A stretch of 64,000 nucleotides of DNA from Ectorhizobium quercum (GCF_026552795.1 NZ_JANFPI010000001.1:434001-498000); one strand, 5' to 3'. Shown: positions 8,692 through 17,983, counted from the stretch's first letter. A program made the numbers and translations. Notes: a model not told the origin generated them from the sequence alone.

Positions 8692-8695
8692 GTGC

Positions 8696-9583
8696 TCACT
8701 TTTTCAGGAAATCATATCCGAAGCCGAGAATCTTGTCGTCGATCTCGCCGATGGCGCTTTCGTCCTTGTCCTCATAATCGAGGCTGGAAAGGATGTGGCG
8801 GATGACGTTGATGCGGGCTCGCCGCTTGTCGTTGGCCTTGACGACGACCCAGGGCGCGTGGTCGGTGTGGGTTTCCTTCAGCATCCTGTTGCGCTTGTCG
8901 GTATAGTCGTCCCAGCGGGACAGGGCGGCGATATCCATTGAGGACAGTTTCCACACCTTGAGGGGATCGTGGCGGCGATCGTGGAAGCGCTTGATCTGCA
9001 TCTCGCGGCCGAGGTTGAGCCACACCTTGAAAAAGTGGATGCCCTCCTTGACGACCATCTTCTCGAAGCGGGGCACCTGTTCCATGAAATGTTCGTATTG
9101 CTCCTGCGTGCAGAAGCCCATGACCGGCTCGACCCCCGCGCGGTTGTACCAGGAACGGTCGAACAGCACGAACTCGCCCGCTGTCGGAAAATGCGAGACG
9201 TAGCGCTGGAAATACCATTGGCCCTGCTCCGTGGTCGTGGGCTTGGTGAGCGCCACGATGCGGGCCGAGCGCGGGTTCATGTAGGCCATCGTCGCGGAAA
9301 TGGCACCGCCCTTGCCGGCGGCATCGCGTCCTTCGAACACGACCATCACCCGCTGGCCGGTCGCCTGTTGCCAGAACTGGACCTTCACCAGTTCCTTTTG
9401 CAGCTTGGTCAGGGTCCGGATATATTCGTTTTCCTTCAGTTTTTTCTTGTGCGGATAATCGCCGGAGGAGAAGGCTGAGTCCTTCACCCAGTCCGGAAGC
9501 ACCGGGTCGTCCACGTCGAAGAGGCGCTTTTCGCCATCGATCTCCAGTTCCACGACGCGTGTGCCCTTCTGATCCTGATGCAT
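8696..9583 (-). CDS. ppk2: Polyphosphate kinase 2 family protein
   Basis: Uses polyphosphate to phosphorylate nucleoside diphosphates, or the reverse. Walker A is GRDAAGKGG (85-93), Walker B is [10 protein letters not shown] (141-150), and the lid region follows around the [14 protein letters not shown] stretch. Its 295 residues and single domain fit the one-domain class I PPK2. The start at 9583 has AAGGAGAC upstream; the frame is open well beyond it but upstream codons look non-coding. It is divergent from phoR, so polyphosphate turnover is physically linked with the phosphate regulon. I see no convincing Pho box in the shared gap. Confidence 0.93.
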   Translation of the reverse strand: MHQDQKGTRVVELEIDGEKRLFDVDDPVLPDWVKDSAFSSGDYPHKKKLKENEYIRTLTKLQKELVKVQFWQQATGQRVMVVFEGRDAAGKGGAISATMAYMNPRSARIVALTKPTTTEQGQWYFQRYVSHFPTAGEFVLFDRSWYNRAGVEPVMGFCTQEQYEHFMEQVPRFEKMVVKEGIHFFKVWLNLGREMQIKRFHDRRHDPLKVWKLSSMDIAALSRWDDYTDKRNRMLKETHTDHAPWVVVKANDKRRARINVIRHILSSLDYEDKDESAIGEIDDKILGFGYDFLKK

Positions 9584-9735
9584 GCCAGTCTCCTTGCTGC
9601 TGTATTCCGGTTGCGCAGAATATATGTTTTCCGTCCGGGTTGAAGACCGGCGATGCGGAATTGCATATCTGACAAGATCGGATGATATGCGGTCGTGATT
9701 GGCAAGCGGGCGCAGCGGCCGGAAGGAGAGAGGTT

Positions 9736-10998
9736 TTGAACGGACAGCAGTCATTTGGAAGCCGTCTCGGCCGTGCCGTTGCCGCGCAATGGACCGTGCT
9801 CCTGGCCGTGGCGCTGGCCACGCTGATGTCCGCGCTTGCCGGCGCGCCGTTCTGGGCTGCGGCATCCGGCGGCACGCTTGCCGTCTTCGCCCTGCTGGCT
9901 GCCAATCTCCCGCCGCGCCGCGTCATCGACATCGAGCCGGAACCGGAGGCGGATGAGGCGGTGGACGTCGGCGCTCTCGTCGAGGCGGCCTGCGCCTCCG
10001 TTCCGGCGGCTCTCGACCTGCCGCTGTTCCTGCTCGGCAGGGACGGTTCCGTCATCTTCCAGAACCGCGCGGCGGAGCGCCTGTTCGGGCCCGTGCCGCA
10101 CGGCGCGCATATCACGGCGCGGCTGAGGTCGCCCGGCATTCTGGACATGGTGCGGGAAACCATGACGACGGGCGAGCCGAACCAGATCGAACATTCCGAG
10201 CGCCTGCCTTCCGACGCCGTCTATGTGGTGCGCATCGCGCCGCTCGCGCGCGTTCTGCCGGAAGCTGACGGCGCGCATTACGTCCTTTCGCTGCGGGATA
10301 TTTCCGAGTTGCGCCGCATCGACCGCATGCGGTCGGATTTCGTCGCCAATGCCAGCCACGAATTGCGCACGCCGCTCGCCTCGATGCGCGGGTTTATCGA
10401 AACCCTCCAGGGGCCGGCGAAGGACGATACCCGGGCGCGCGAGCGCTTCCTGTCCATCATGCTCGACCAGGCGACGCGCATGAGCCGTCTGGTCGATGAT
10501 CTTCTGTCGCTGTCGCGCCTCGAGGTGAAATCCCACATCGCCCCGGACAGCATCGTCGATCTGGTGCCGCTGATCGGCAAGGTCAGGGATTCGCTCGCAC
10601 CGCTTGCGGAGGAACTGGGCGTCGAGATTGTCATGGATGCGCCTCAGGGCAAGGTCGAGGTGGCGGGCGACCCGGACGAACTCGTGCAGGTCTTCGAGAA
10701 CCTGATGGAGAATGCCTGCAAATACGGTCAGGAGGGCAAGAAGGTCGAGGTGCGCATCGCGAACGAGCCGGGCCGGCCCGTCGAGGTGGCGATCAGGGAC
10801 TATGGACCGGGCATTCCGGCGGAGCATGTGCCGCGCCTGACCGAGCGCTTCTACCGCGTCAACGTGGAGGCGAGCCGCTCCAGAAAAGGCACCGGATTGG
10901 GGCTGGCGATCGTCAAGCATATCCTGACGAGGCACCGCGCGCGCCTCGTCGTCCGCTCCCAGGAGGGGCAAGGTTCGGAGTTTACCGTGCGTTTTTGA
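9736..10998 (+). CDS. phoR: Phosphate-regulon sensor histidine kinase PhoR
   Basis: Membrane sensor kinase of the PhoR-PhoB pair. Two hydrophobic segments at about 18-36 and 38-57 are followed by a PAS-like domain (about 85-190). The HisKA H-box is SHELRTP with the phospho-acceptor H208, then an N box [11 protein letters not shown], a G1 box DYGPGIP and a G2 box [12 protein letters not shown] use TTG 9736 because GGAAGGAGAGAGG lies directly upstream; the result is 420 residues, usual for rhizobial PhoR. The adjacent pst-phoU-phoB genes fix its identity. Confidence 0.92.
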   Translation: MNGQQSFGSRLGRAVAAQWTVLLAVALATLMSALAGAPFWAAASGGTLAVFALLAANLPPRRVIDIEPEPEADEAVDVGALVEAACASVPAALDLPLFLLGRDGSVIFQNRAAERLFGPVPHGAHITARLRSPGILDMVRETMTTGEPNQIEHSERLPSDAVYVVRIAPLARVLPEADGAHYVLSLRDISELRRIDRMRSDFVANASHELRTPLASMRGFIETLQGPAKDDTRARERFLSIMLDQATRMSRLVDDLLSLSRLEVKSHIAPDSIVDLVPLIGKVRDSLAPLAEELGVEIVMDAPQGKVEVAGDPDELVQVFENLMENACKYGQEGKKVEVRIANEPGRPVEVAIRDYGPGIPAEHVPRLTERFYRVNVEASRSRKGTGLGLAIVKHILTRHRARLVVRSQEGQGSEFTVRF

Positions 10999-11059
10999 CA
11001 TAAAGGCGGGAAGCGTCACGGATGTGCGTAAAATCATATAATGATTTCAATATATTGGC

Positions 11060-11088
11060 TTGTCACAAATGTTTCATCGAAATGACAT
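11060..11088 (+). promoter_or_regulatory. Pho box upstream of pstS
   Basis: Three imperfect copies of the CTGTCAT-type heptamer at 11-bp spacing: TTGTCAC (11060-11066), GTTTCAT (11071-11077) and ATGACAT (11082-11088). Each matches 5 of 7 positions, and the 4-bp spacers are AT-rich at the first gap. PhoB binds such direct repeats as a tandem dimer. The site is about 200 bp before pstS, so there is a long leader. Confidence 0.65.
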
Positions 11089-11289
11089 AAAAGGGAGGGC
11101 CAACGGGGGCTAAGAACCCTTGGCGAGGCCCAACGGAGCGGAGGAAAAGCACCGGAGAGCCTCGCGGCAAGTCACCGGCCGGCTCCGAAGATCAAGGACC
11201 GGCAGATGCTTTGAGGTTTCAAACAGCGCATGTCGCGCGCCGGTGCTGCCGGCGGCGTTACCATGTGCCAGCCCTGACGGGAGTTGTTC

Positions 11290-12324
11290 ATGACCCTTCT
11301 GAAAATGTCCGCCGCCGCTCTGGTGGCCTCTGTCGCCTTTGCCGGCGCCGCTGCCGCCCGCGACCAGGTGCAGATCGCCGGTTCGTCCACCGTTCTGCCC
11401 TACGCCAAGATCGTCGCCGAAAACTTCGGCGAGACCTTCCCGCAGTTCAAGGCTCCGATCGTCGAATCCGGTGGCACCGGCGGCGGTCTGAAGGAATTCT
11501 GCAAGGGCGTCGGCCCGGAGACCATCGACATCGCCAACGCCTCGCGCCCGATCAACCCGAGTGAGCTGGAAGCCTGCAAGGCCGCCGGCGTGACGGAAAT
11601 CCAGGAAATCCGTATCGGTTACGACGGCATCGTCTTCGCCACGGACAAGGGCAACCCGGACCTCAACCTGGTTCCGGCCGATCTCTACAAGGCCCTGGCC
11701 GCCCAGGTCATCGTTGACGGCAAGCTCGTCGCCAACCCCTACAAGAAGTGGTCGGAAGTCAATTCCAGCCTTCCGGACCTGGAAATCGCCGCCTACATCC
11801 CGGGCGAAAAGCACGGCACGCGTGAAGTGTTCGAACTCAACCTGCTGAGCGCCGGCTGCAAGGCCACCGGTGCGGCAGAAGAGCTGAAGACGCTGATTTC
11901 CGACGAGAAGGCCGCTGCTGCGGCTTGCATCGCGGTCCGCAAGGATGGCGCTGCGGTCGACATCGACGGCGACTACACCGAAACGCTCGCCCGGATCGCC
12001 GCCAACAAGTCCGGTATCGGCGTGTTCGGCCTGTCCTTCTATGAAAACAACGCCGACAAGCTGAAGGTCGCCACCGTTTCGGGCGTCGTCCCGACGGCCG
12101 AAAGCATTGCCGAAGGCGAATATCCGGTTTCGCGCCCGCTGTTCTTCTACGTCAAGAAGGCTCACCTCGGCGTCATTCCGGGCCTGAAGGAATATGTCGA
12201 GTTCTTCATCGACGACCAGCAGATCGGCCCCGATTCCCCGAACGTCGAATACGGCCTGGTTGCGGCTCCGGAAGCCGAACGCGATCAGGTCCGTGCGGAC
12301 TTCGAAGCCGGCAAGAGCCTCTGA
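11290..12324 (+). CDS. pstS: Periplasmic phosphate-binding protein PstS
   Basis: Captures phosphate for the PstCAB importer. An N-terminal signal peptide (about residues 1-24, ending GAAAA before RDQV) precedes the phosphate-binding loop AGSSTVLPYA. Further PstS motifs are ESGGTGGGLKEFC and the loop GEKHGTREVF. ATG 11290 follows GGGAG with 6-base spacing; TTG 11284 is in frame but too close to that site. Length 344, normal for this type. Its codon use is visibly more biased than the neighbours (AAC, AAG, ATC), fitting high expression. First gene of the operon, behind the Pho-box-like site. Confidence 0.96.
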   Translation: MTLLKMSAAALVASVAFAGAAAARDQVQIAGSSTVLPYAKIVAENFGETFPQFKAPIVESGGTGGGLKEFCKGVGPETIDIANASRPINPSELEACKAAGVTEIQEIRIGYDGIVFATDKGNPDLNLVPADLYKALAAQVIVDGKLVANPYKKWSEVNSSLPDLEIAAYIPGEKHGTREVFELNLLSAGCKATGAAEELKTLISDEKAAAAACIAVRKDGAAVDIDGDYTETLARIAANKSGIGVFGLSFYENNADKLKVATVSGVVPTAESIAEGEYPVSRPLFFYVKKAHLGVIPGLKEYVEFFIDDQQIGPDSPNVEYGLVAAPEAERDQVRADFEAGKSL

Positions 12325-12337
12325 TACATGGAAATCG

Positions 12338-12361
12338 GGCGCGGTGGTCTTCCGCCGCGCC
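12338..12361 (+). terminator. Intercistronic hairpin after pstS
   Basis: GGCGCGG (12338-12344) pairs with CCGCGCC (12355-12361) 14 bp after the pstS stop, followed by CTCCCTCTTTC. Such a hairpin would stabilise the abundant pstS message and let only part of the transcription continue into pstC. Inferred from position and from the general pattern of binding-protein genes. Confidence 0.5.
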
Positions 12362-12407
12362 TCCCTCTTTCGGCGGCCGTCCATGAGGACGGCGAAGGGA
12401 ATACCCG

Positions 12408-13892
12408 ATGAGCGGATCCGTTCTTCTCTTTTGCTTGCTGGTCATAGGCGTCGTGGCCTATTGGCTCGGTCGTCTGAGGGCCCGCGCCCTCGCCGGCCCG
12501 AAGCTGTCCTCCCTCCATTCGCGTCCATCCTATTACGGCGGCTATGTCGCGGTCTGGTCCGCGCTGCCGGCGCTTCTCATGCTCGGCGTGTGGCTGTCCG
12601 TCAGCCCGAGCCTCGTCCAGTCGGTCGTGCGCGGCGGTTTTCCCGAAGAGGTGCTGGCCGCTCCGCAGGCCACGCAGAACCTCGAATACAACATGATCCG
12701 CTCGCTGGCGCGCGGCCTGACGCTTCTGTCGCCGTCCGAGGCCACCTCGCTGGTCGACGGCTCCGGCGACGTTCGCGCGCTCCTTTCGGCGAAGGGCGTC
12801 CCGGTCGCGGGCGAGCCCAAGCCCTACATGATCCCCGCCGCCGTCGAACTCAATCGCCTCAGCGCCATCAGCCAGTGGACGATGACCGGTGTCGTCTTCC
12901 TCATGGCCGCCATCGGCCTTTTCTTTTCGCTGCGCGCCATCACGCCGAAGCTCAGGGCGCGCAACCGGGTCGAGCAGGTCGTGCTGGGCGGCCTGATCCT
13001 CGCTTCCTCGGTGGCGATCCTGACCACGGTCGGCATCGTCGCCTCGATGCTTGGCGAGGCGGCCCGCTTCTTCAGCATGGTTCCGGCCCATGAATTCTTC
13101 TTCGGCACGGTCTGGGACCCGCGTTTCGCCGCGGCCGGCTCGGGCAGTTCGGCAGGACAGTTCGGCCTCATTCCGCTGCTCGCGGGCACCCTTTACATCG
13201 CCATCGTCGCGATGGTCTTTGCGGTGCCGGTCGGCCTCTTCGCCGCCATCTACATGGCCGAGTACGCCAGCTCGCGCCTGCGCTCCGTCGTCAAGCCGCT
13301 TCTCGAAGTGCTCGCCGGCATCCCGACCATCGTCTACGGCTTCTTCGCGATGGTCACGGTCGGCCCGTTCCTGCGCGACCTCTCCGGCCAGCTGAACGGC
13401 CTGGTCTCCGGCAATTACGCCAGCTTCATCCAGGCGCAAAGCGTTCTGACGGCCGGCTTCGTCATGGGCATCATGCTCATCCCCTTCGTCTCCTCGCTGT
13501 CGGACGACGTCATCACGGCGGTTCCGCGCGCCATGCGCGACGGCTCGCTCGGCCTCGGCGCCACGCGCTCCGAAACCGTCAAGCGCGTCATCCTTCCCTC
13601 CGCCCTGCCGGGCATCGTCGGCGCCCTGCTGCTGACGGCCTCGCGCGCCATCGGTGAGACCATGATCGTGGTTCTGGCCGCCGGCGTCGCCGCCCGCATG
13701 CAGATCAACCCTTTCGAACCGATGACGACGATCACGGTCAAGATCGTCAACCAGCTCACCGGCGACCTCGAATTCACCTCGCCGCAGACGCTGGTGGCCT
13801 TCGCGCTCGGCATCACGTTGTTCGTCATTACCCTCTGCCTCAATGTCTACGCGCTGTACATCGTCCGCAAATACCGGGAGCAGTATGAATGA
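12408..13892 (+). CDS. pstC: Phosphate ABC transporter permease PstC (long form)
   Basis: Inner-membrane permease of the high-affinity phosphate importer. At 494 residues it is about 175 longer than E. coli PstC. The extra N-terminal part (about 1-200, with membrane segments near 4-18, 45-67 and 157-178) is the extension usual in alphaproteobacterial PstC. The permease core follows, with the coupling motif around RAMRDGSLGLGATRSETVKRV and the segment PGIVGALLLTASRAIGET. It starts at ATG 12408 and overlaps pstA by 4 bp (ATGA), so translation is probably coupled. Confidence 0.95.
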   Translation: MSGSVLLFCLLVIGVVAYWLGRLRARALAGPKLSSLHSRPSYYGGYVAVWSALPALLMLGVWLSVSPSLVQSVVRGGFPEEVLAAPQATQNLEYNMIRSLARGLTLLSPSEATSLVDGSGDVRALLSAKGVPVAGEPKPYMIPAAVELNRLSAISQWTMTGVVFLMAAIGLFFSLRAITPKLRARNRVEQVVLGGLILASSVAILTTVGIVASMLGEAARFFSMVPAHEFFFGTVWDPRFAAAGSGSSAGQFGLIPLLAGTLYIAIVAMVFAVPVGLFAAIYMAEYASSRLRSVVKPLLEVLAGIPTIVYGFFAMVTVGPFLRDLSGQLNGLVSGNYASFIQAQSVLTAGFVMGIMLIPFVSSLSDDVITAVPRAMRDGSLGLGATRSETVKRVILPSALPGIVGALLLTASRAIGETMIVVLAAGVAARMQINPFEPMTTITVKIVNQLTGDLEFTSPQTLVAFALGITLFVITLCLNVYALYIVRKYREQYE

Positions 13893-15220
13893 GTGAGATC
13901 GTTTCCAGCCCGGTCGTGGCCCCGGCAGGCGCCCCCGCTTCGCGCACGAAGCGGCGCGACATCGGCCTCAAGCGCCGCTATGCGGCGGAACGCCGGTTTC
14001 GTTTCTACGGGATATCGGCCATCGTCATCGGCATCTTCTTCCTCTTCCTGCTGATGTACACGGTGGTCAGCGGCGGCTACACCGCCTTCCGCCAGACGAT
14101 GATCACCCTGCCGATCGAGTTTACGGAAGAGATCATCGATCCGAACGGTGAGCGCGCGACCAACCCGAACGTCCTGATCACCGCCAACTACCCGCTGCTC
14201 GCCCGCAATGCGCTGGCGAAGGAACTCGGCGTCGATGCCGACGACCGGGTGGCGATGCGCCAGGTCAATGCCATGATCTCGGCCAGCGCCCGCGTCCAGT
14301 TGCGCGACCTCGTGCAGGCCGATCCATCGATCATCGGCAGGACGGTCGACGTCGCGATCCTCGCCGAGGCCAATGTCGACTCCGCCTACAAGGGGCAGAT
14401 CGACCTTGCGGTGGACGAGGGCAGCCGCAAGATTTCCGACCGCCAGGTCGGCTGGATCGAAGAGCTTTCCCAAAAGGGCGTGCTGGCGGGCCATTTCAAC
14501 ACCGGCCTGTTCGTCAACGGTGCCTCGAGCCGTCCCGAGGCGGCGGGCGTCGGCGTGGCCCTCATCGGCTCGCTCTACATGATGCTCACCGTTCTGGTCC
14601 TCGCGCTGCCGATCGGGGTGGCGGCCTCGATCTATCTCGAGGAGTTCGCTCCGAAGAACCGCTTCACCGACCTGATCGAGGTGAACATCAACAACCTCGC
14701 CGCCGTGCCGTCGATCGTGTTCGGTCTGCTCGGCCTCGCCGTCTTCATCGGCTTCGCCGGCATGCCGCGCTCGGCCTCGCTGGTCGGCGGCCTGGTGCTG
14801 ACGTTGATGACCCTGCCGACGATCATCATCGCCACCCGCGCGGCGCTGAAGGCCGTGCCGCCGTCGATCCGCGCCGCGGCCCTCGGGCTCGGCGCCTCGC
14901 GGATGCAGACCATCTTCCACCATGTTCTGCCGCTTGCCATGCCCGGCATTCTCACCGGCACGATCATCGGGCTCGCCCAGGCGCTCGGCGAAACCGCGCC
15001 GCTGATCCTGATCGGCATGGTGGCCTTCGTCGCCGGTTATCCGACGACGCCCCTCCAGCCTGCCACGGCCCTGCCGGTGCAGATCTACATGTGGGCGAAC
15101 GAGGCCGAGCGCGCCTTCGTGGAGCGCACCTCCGGTGCTATCATCATTCTCCTGCTTTTCCTCCTGGTCATGAACGTTGCGGCCATTCTTTTGCGGCGCC
15201 GCTTCGAACGACGCTGGTAA
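13889..15220 (+). CDS. pstA: Phosphate ABC transporter permease PstA (long form)
   Basis: Second permease of the phosphate importer. At 443 residues it is about 145 longer than the E. coli protein. TM1 is at about 44-66, a roughly 160-residue soluble insert follows (the DUF3333-type periplasmic region of alphaproteobacterial PstA), and then the permease core with PSIRAAALGLGASRMQTI as the ATPase-coupling helix. The ATG overlaps the pstC stop. pstB follows after 15 bp. Confidence 0.95.
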   Translation: MSEIVSSPVVAPAGAPASRTKRRDIGLKRRYAAERRFRFYGISAIVIGIFFLFLLMYTVVSGGYTAFRQTMITLPIEFTEEIIDPNGERATNPNVLITANYPLLARNALAKELGVDADDRVAMRQVNAMISASARVQLRDLVQADPSIIGRTVDVAILAEANVDSAYKGQIDLAVDEGSRKISDRQVGWIEELSQKGVLAGHFNTGLFVNGASSRPEAAGVGVALIGSLYMMLTVLVLALPIGVAASIYLEEFAPKNRFTDLIEVNINNLAAVPSIVFGLLGLAVFIGFAGMPRSASLVGGLVLTLMTLPTIIIATRAALKAVPPSIRAAALGLGASRMQTIFHHVLPLAMPGILTGTIIGLAQALGETAPLILIGMVAFVAGYPTTPLQPATALPVQIYMWANEAERAFVERTSGAIIILLLFLLVMNVAAILLRRRFERRW

Positions 15221-15235
15221 AACGAGGTAACGTCA

Positions 15236-16051
15236 ATGAATATGCTGAACGAAACGGCAGTCGAGAAAGTTCTGGAACGTAAAATGAGCAATGCAGCCCT
15301 GAAGATGAGCGGCAAGGACGTCTGTGTTTTCTACGGCGACAAGCAGGCGCTTCACAATGTCAATCTCGACGTGCGCGAGAATACGGTGACGGCGCTGATC
15401 GGCCCCTCGGGCTGCGGAAAGTCGACCTTCCTGCGCACGCTGAACCGCATGAACGACACGATCGACAATTGCCGCGTCACCGGCAAGATCCTGCTCGACG
15501 AAGACGATATCTACGATCCGTCCATCGACGTCGTGGAGCTGCGTGCCCGCGTCGGCATGGTCTTCCAGAAGCCGAACCCGTTCCCCAAGTCGATCTACGA
15601 GAACGTCTCCTACGGCCCGCGCATCCACGGCCTGGCCCGCACGCGGGCCGAATTCGACGAAATCGTCGAAAGCTCGTTGCAGCGCGCCGGCCTGTGGAAC
15701 GAGGTGAAGGATCGTCTGCAAGAGCCGGGCACCGGTCTTTCCGGCGGCCAGCAGCAGCGCCTGTGCATTGCCCGCGCGGTGGCCGTCAGCCCGGAAGTCA
15801 TCCTGATGGACGAGCCCTGCTCGGCACTCGACCCGATCGCCACGGCCCGCGTCGAGGAACTGATCCACGAGCTGCGCACCAACTTCACCATCGTCATCGT
15901 GACGCACTCCATGCAGCAGGCGGCGCGCGTCTCGCAGCGTACCGCCATGTTCCATATGGGCATTCTCGTCGAGGAGAACGATACCGACAAGATGTTCACC
16001 AACCCGGACGACCAGCGCACACAGGACTACATCATGGGCCGCTTCGGCTGA
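15236..16051 (+). CDS. pstB: Phosphate ABC transporter ATPase PstB
   Basis: Energises phosphate import through PstC/PstA. Walker [10 protein letters not shown] (56-64), Q-loop [10 protein letters not shown], signature [14 protein letters not shown], Walker [14 protein letters not shown] and the H-loop IVTHSMQQA are all intact. It has 271 residues. The ATG at 15236 has GAGGTAACG upstream; the PstB-like core starts about 20 residues in, so an internal start is possible but not needed. It is 50 bp before phoU. Confidence 0.97.
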   Translation: MNMLNETAVEKVLERKMSNAALKMSGKDVCVFYGDKQALHNVNLDVRENTVTALIGPSGCGKSTFLRTLNRMNDTIDNCRVTGKILLDEDDIYDPSIDVVELRARVGMVFQKPNPFPKSIYENVSYGPRIHGLARTRAEFDEIVESSLQRAGLWNEVKDRLQEPGTGLSGGQQQRLCIARAVAVSPEVILMDEPCSALDPIATARVEELIHELRTNFTIVIVTHSMQQAARVSQRTAMFHMGILVEENDTDKMFTNPDDQRTQDYIMGRFG

Positions 16052-16101
16052 CGGCGCGTCCTGTCGCCCGCTTCCCGTTCTCGAGATTCCAAGGAACAAT
16101 C

Positions 16102-16815
16102 ATGGCACCGTCCCACATCGTTTCCGTCTTTGACGACGAATTGAAATATCTGACCCGCCGCATTTCCGAAATGGGCGGACTGGCCGAGCAGATGGTCGGG
16201 GAGTCCGTTCGTGCGCTCATCAATTCCGACGTCGCGCTTGCCCAGAAGGTGATTTCCGACGATACGATTCTCGATGCCGCGGAGCGCGAGATCGGCGACA
16301 AGGCCATCGTCACCATCGCCAAGCGCCAGCCGATGGCGGCGGACCTGCGCGAGATCATGGGTGCGATCCGCATTGCCGGCGACCTTGAGCGCGTCGGCGA
16401 TCTCGGCAAGAATACAGCCAAGCGCGTCATCGCCGTTCGCGACACGGGCGTTCCGCGCTCGCTTGCCCGCGGCCTGGAGCATCTCTGCGAACTCGCCATG
16501 AGCCAGTTGACCGACGTCCTCGACGTCTACGCCACGCGCTCGCCCGAAAAGGCGGCGGCGATCCGCGAACGCGACGACGAGATCGACAGCGTCTACACGT
16601 CACTGTTCCGCGAACTCCTGACCTACATGATGGAAGATCCGCGCACGATCACCACCTGCACGCATCTTCTGTTCTGCGCGAAGAACATCGAGCGCATCGG
16701 CGATCATGCCACCAACATCGCCGAGACGATCTACTATATCGCCACCGGTGCCCAGCCTGAAGGCGAGCGTCCGAAGGAAGATCTCTCGACTTCCGTGGGC
16801 GCGGGCGTCAAGTAA
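16102..16815 (+). CDS. phoU: Phosphate signalling protein PhoU
   Basis: Peripheral regulator that links the PstSCAB importer to PhoR and keeps the regulon off when phosphate is plentiful. It has two repeated PhoU three-helix domains, marked by ISEMGGLAEQMV / RIAGDLERVGDLGKN in the first half and FCAKNIERIGDHATNIAE in the second. The acidic ExxxD-type metal-binding patterns are intact. It has 237 residues from ATG 16102 (AAGGAAC upstream). phoB follows after 24 bp. Confidence 0.96.
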   Translation: MAPSHIVSVFDDELKYLTRRISEMGGLAEQMVGESVRALINSDVALAQKVISDDTILDAAEREIGDKAIVTIAKRQPMAADLREIMGAIRIAGDLERVGDLGKNTAKRVIAVRDTGVPRSLARGLEHLCELAMSQLTDVLDVYATRSPEKAAAIRERDDEIDSVYTSLFRELLTYMMEDPRTITTCTHLLFCAKNIERIGDHATNIAETIYYIATGAQPEGERPKEDLSTSVGAGVK

Positions 16816-16839
16816 GCCCGGACGGAGTGGAGACATACA

Positions 16840-17523
16840 ATGCAGCCCAGAATTACGGTTGTCGAAGACGAGGAGGCGTTGAGCGTCCTTCTTCGCTACA
16901 ATCTGGAGTCCGAAGGCTATGAAGTCGAGACCATCATGCGTGGTGACGAGGCGGAGCTTCGCCTTCAGGAGCGCGTGCCGGATCTTCTGCTTCTGGACTG
17001 GATGTTGCCCGGCGTGTCCGGCATCGAACTGTGCCGGCGGCTTCGCGCCCGTGCCGAAACCGAGCGCCTGCCGATCATCATGCTGACGGCGCGCGGCGAG
17101 GAAGCGGAGCGGGTGAGGGGGCTGAGTGTCGGCGCCGACGACTATGTGGTCAAGCCGTTCTCGACCCCGGAGCTGATGGCCCGCGTCAAGGCGATGCTTC
17201 GCCGCGTCAAGCCGGAAACCATTTCGACTGTTCTGCGCTGCGGCGACATCGAGCTGGACCGCGAGACCCACCGCGTCCACCGCAAGAGCCGCGAAGTGCG
17301 CCTCGGCCCGACCGAGTTCCGCCTCCTGGAGTTCCTGATGGCATCGCCGGGGCGTGTCTTCTCGCGCTCGCAGCTTCTCGACGGCGTGTGGGGCCACGAC
17401 ATCTATGTCGATGAAAGAACGGTGGACGTCCATGTCGGGCGCCTGCGCAAGGCCCTGAACTTCGCCAACATGCAGGACGTCATCCGCACCGTGCGCGGCG
17501 CGGGCTATTCGATGGAAGCCTGA
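16840..17523 (+). CDS. phoB: Phosphate-regulon response regulator PhoB
   Basis: Transcription factor that binds Pho boxes when phosphorylated by PhoR. The receiver domain (1-120) has the acidic pair E9-D10/E11, the acceptor D53 in LLLLDWMLPG, the switch Thr in MLTAR and Lys in VVKPFS. The C-terminal OmpR/PhoB winged helix (about 130-225) contains GPTEFRLLEFLM, RVFSRSQLLDGVWG and ERTVDVHVGRLRKAL. It has 227 residues. It closes the pst operon and a strong hairpin follows. Confidence 0.97.
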   Translation: MQPRITVVEDEEALSVLLRYNLESEGYEVETIMRGDEAELRLQERVPDLLLLDWMLPGVSGIELCRRLRARAETERLPIIMLTARGEEAERVRGLSVGADDYVVKPFSTPELMARVKAMLRRVKPETISTVLRCGDIELDRETHRVHRKSREVRLGPTEFRLLEFLMASPGRVFSRSQLLDGVWGHDIYVDERTVDVHVGRLRKALNFANMQDVIRTVRGAGYSMEA

Positions 17524-17530
17524 CGAAATC

Positions 17531-17562
17531 GGACGACGGGCGGCTGTGAGCCGCCGTCGTCC
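17531..17562. terminator. Strong bidirectional hairpin after phoB
   Basis: GGACGACGG and CGGCT pair with AGCCG and CCGTCGTCC around a GTG loop, with one bulged G, giving a 14-bp GC-rich stem. It lies between the phoB stop (17523) and the stop of the convergent small gene (17570), so it can end both transcripts. There is no T-run. Confidence 0.65.
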
Positions 17563-17569
17563 TGCCGGG

Positions 17570-17722
17570 TCAGTTGATGGACCGGATGTCCGTACTGGCC
17601 GCATGCTCGACCGGCAGCCGGTGAGACCAGTAGATGCTGACGCTGCACACCACCACAAACCAGCAGAGTGCAGAGAACGTTATAGCCGTGAGCATTGCTT
17701 TCATGGGAACCGACATCGACAT
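17570..17722 (-). CDS. 50-residue single-pass membrane protein, probably stress-induced
   Basis: The peptide begins MSMSVPMKAM, has one hydrophobic stretch (about residues 11-31, LTAITFSALCWFVVVCSVSIY) and ends in a short polar tail EHAASTDIRSIN. Its ribosome site, GAAGGAGGAG directly before the ATG at 17722, is among the best in the window. Upstream lies a perfect sigma-EcfG-type promoter (17759-17783). Together these make translation very likely despite the size. Function unknown. It converges on phoB and shares the terminator hairpin. No homologous family recognised by eye. Confidence 0.7.
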   Translation of the reverse strand: MSMSVPMKAMLTAITFSALCWFVVVCSVSIYWSHRLPVEHAASTDIRSIN

Positions 17723-17758
17723 TGCTCCTCCTTCAAGGTCGACGAACTGTACTTTTCC

Positions 17759-17783
17759 AACGTTCTAACAATCCGATGGTTCC
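17759..17783 (-). promoter_or_regulatory. Sigma-EcfG (general stress) promoter
   Basis: Reading the minus strand: GGAAC (17783-17779), exactly 16 bases, then CGTT (17762-17759). This is the consensus for the EcfG general-stress sigma factor of Alphaproteobacteria. Transcription would start near 17750 and give a leader of about 30 nt with the strong ribosome site of the small membrane protein. Confidence 0.72.
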
Positions 17784-17821
17784 CTGTCGACCGGATTTCA
17801 GGAATGGCTGGCTGCAAAATC

Positions 17822-17841
17822 AAAAACGGGCCGCGAGGCCC
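17822..17841 (-). terminator. Rho-independent terminator downstream of gcrA
   Basis: On the minus strand GGGCC-TCGC-GGCCC is followed by GTTTTTGATTTTG, a short GC hairpin with a T-run. It would stop transcripts arriving from gcrA (stop at 18058) before they enter the small stress gene. Confidence 0.65.
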
Positions 17842-17872
17842 ATCAGCGTGTTGATAAAATGCCTCATCTCTC

Positions 17873-17955
17873 TTTCGTCATGGGCGGGCTTGGCCTGACC
17901 ATCCACCGCGACGCCTGCGGGGTGAACCCTCAAGTCAAACACGAGAGTAATGAGG
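17873..17955. repeat. Degenerate rhizobial intergenic palindromic repeat, copy 1
   Basis: Begins TTTCGTCATGGGCGGGCTTG and runs through ACCATCCACCGCG and GGTGAACCCTCAAGTCAAAC. It aligns over its length with the copy at 22630-22717 and has the layout of the RIME-like palindromes scattered through Rhizobiaceae genomes (GTCATG-GGCTnnnnC-ACCATCCAC ... GTGGACCCTCGGGTCA). This copy has lost much of its right-arm symmetry. Confidence 0.6.
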
Positions 17956-17963
17956 AATACAGT

Positions 17964-17983
17964 AACGGGCCTCAAGGCCCGTT
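17964..17983. repeat. Perfect hairpin in the gcrA downstream region
   Basis: AACGGGCCT (17964-17972) and AGGCCCGTT (17975-17983) form a 9-bp stem with a two-base gap. It lies 75 bp past the gcrA stop. No T-run follows on either strand, so I do not call it a terminator; it may be an RNA 3'-end stabiliser. Confidence 0.5.

Noticed and set aside
9584..9735. A Pho box between ppk2 and phoR
   Set aside because: No pair of CTGTCAT-like heptamers at 11-bp spacing could be found on either strand.
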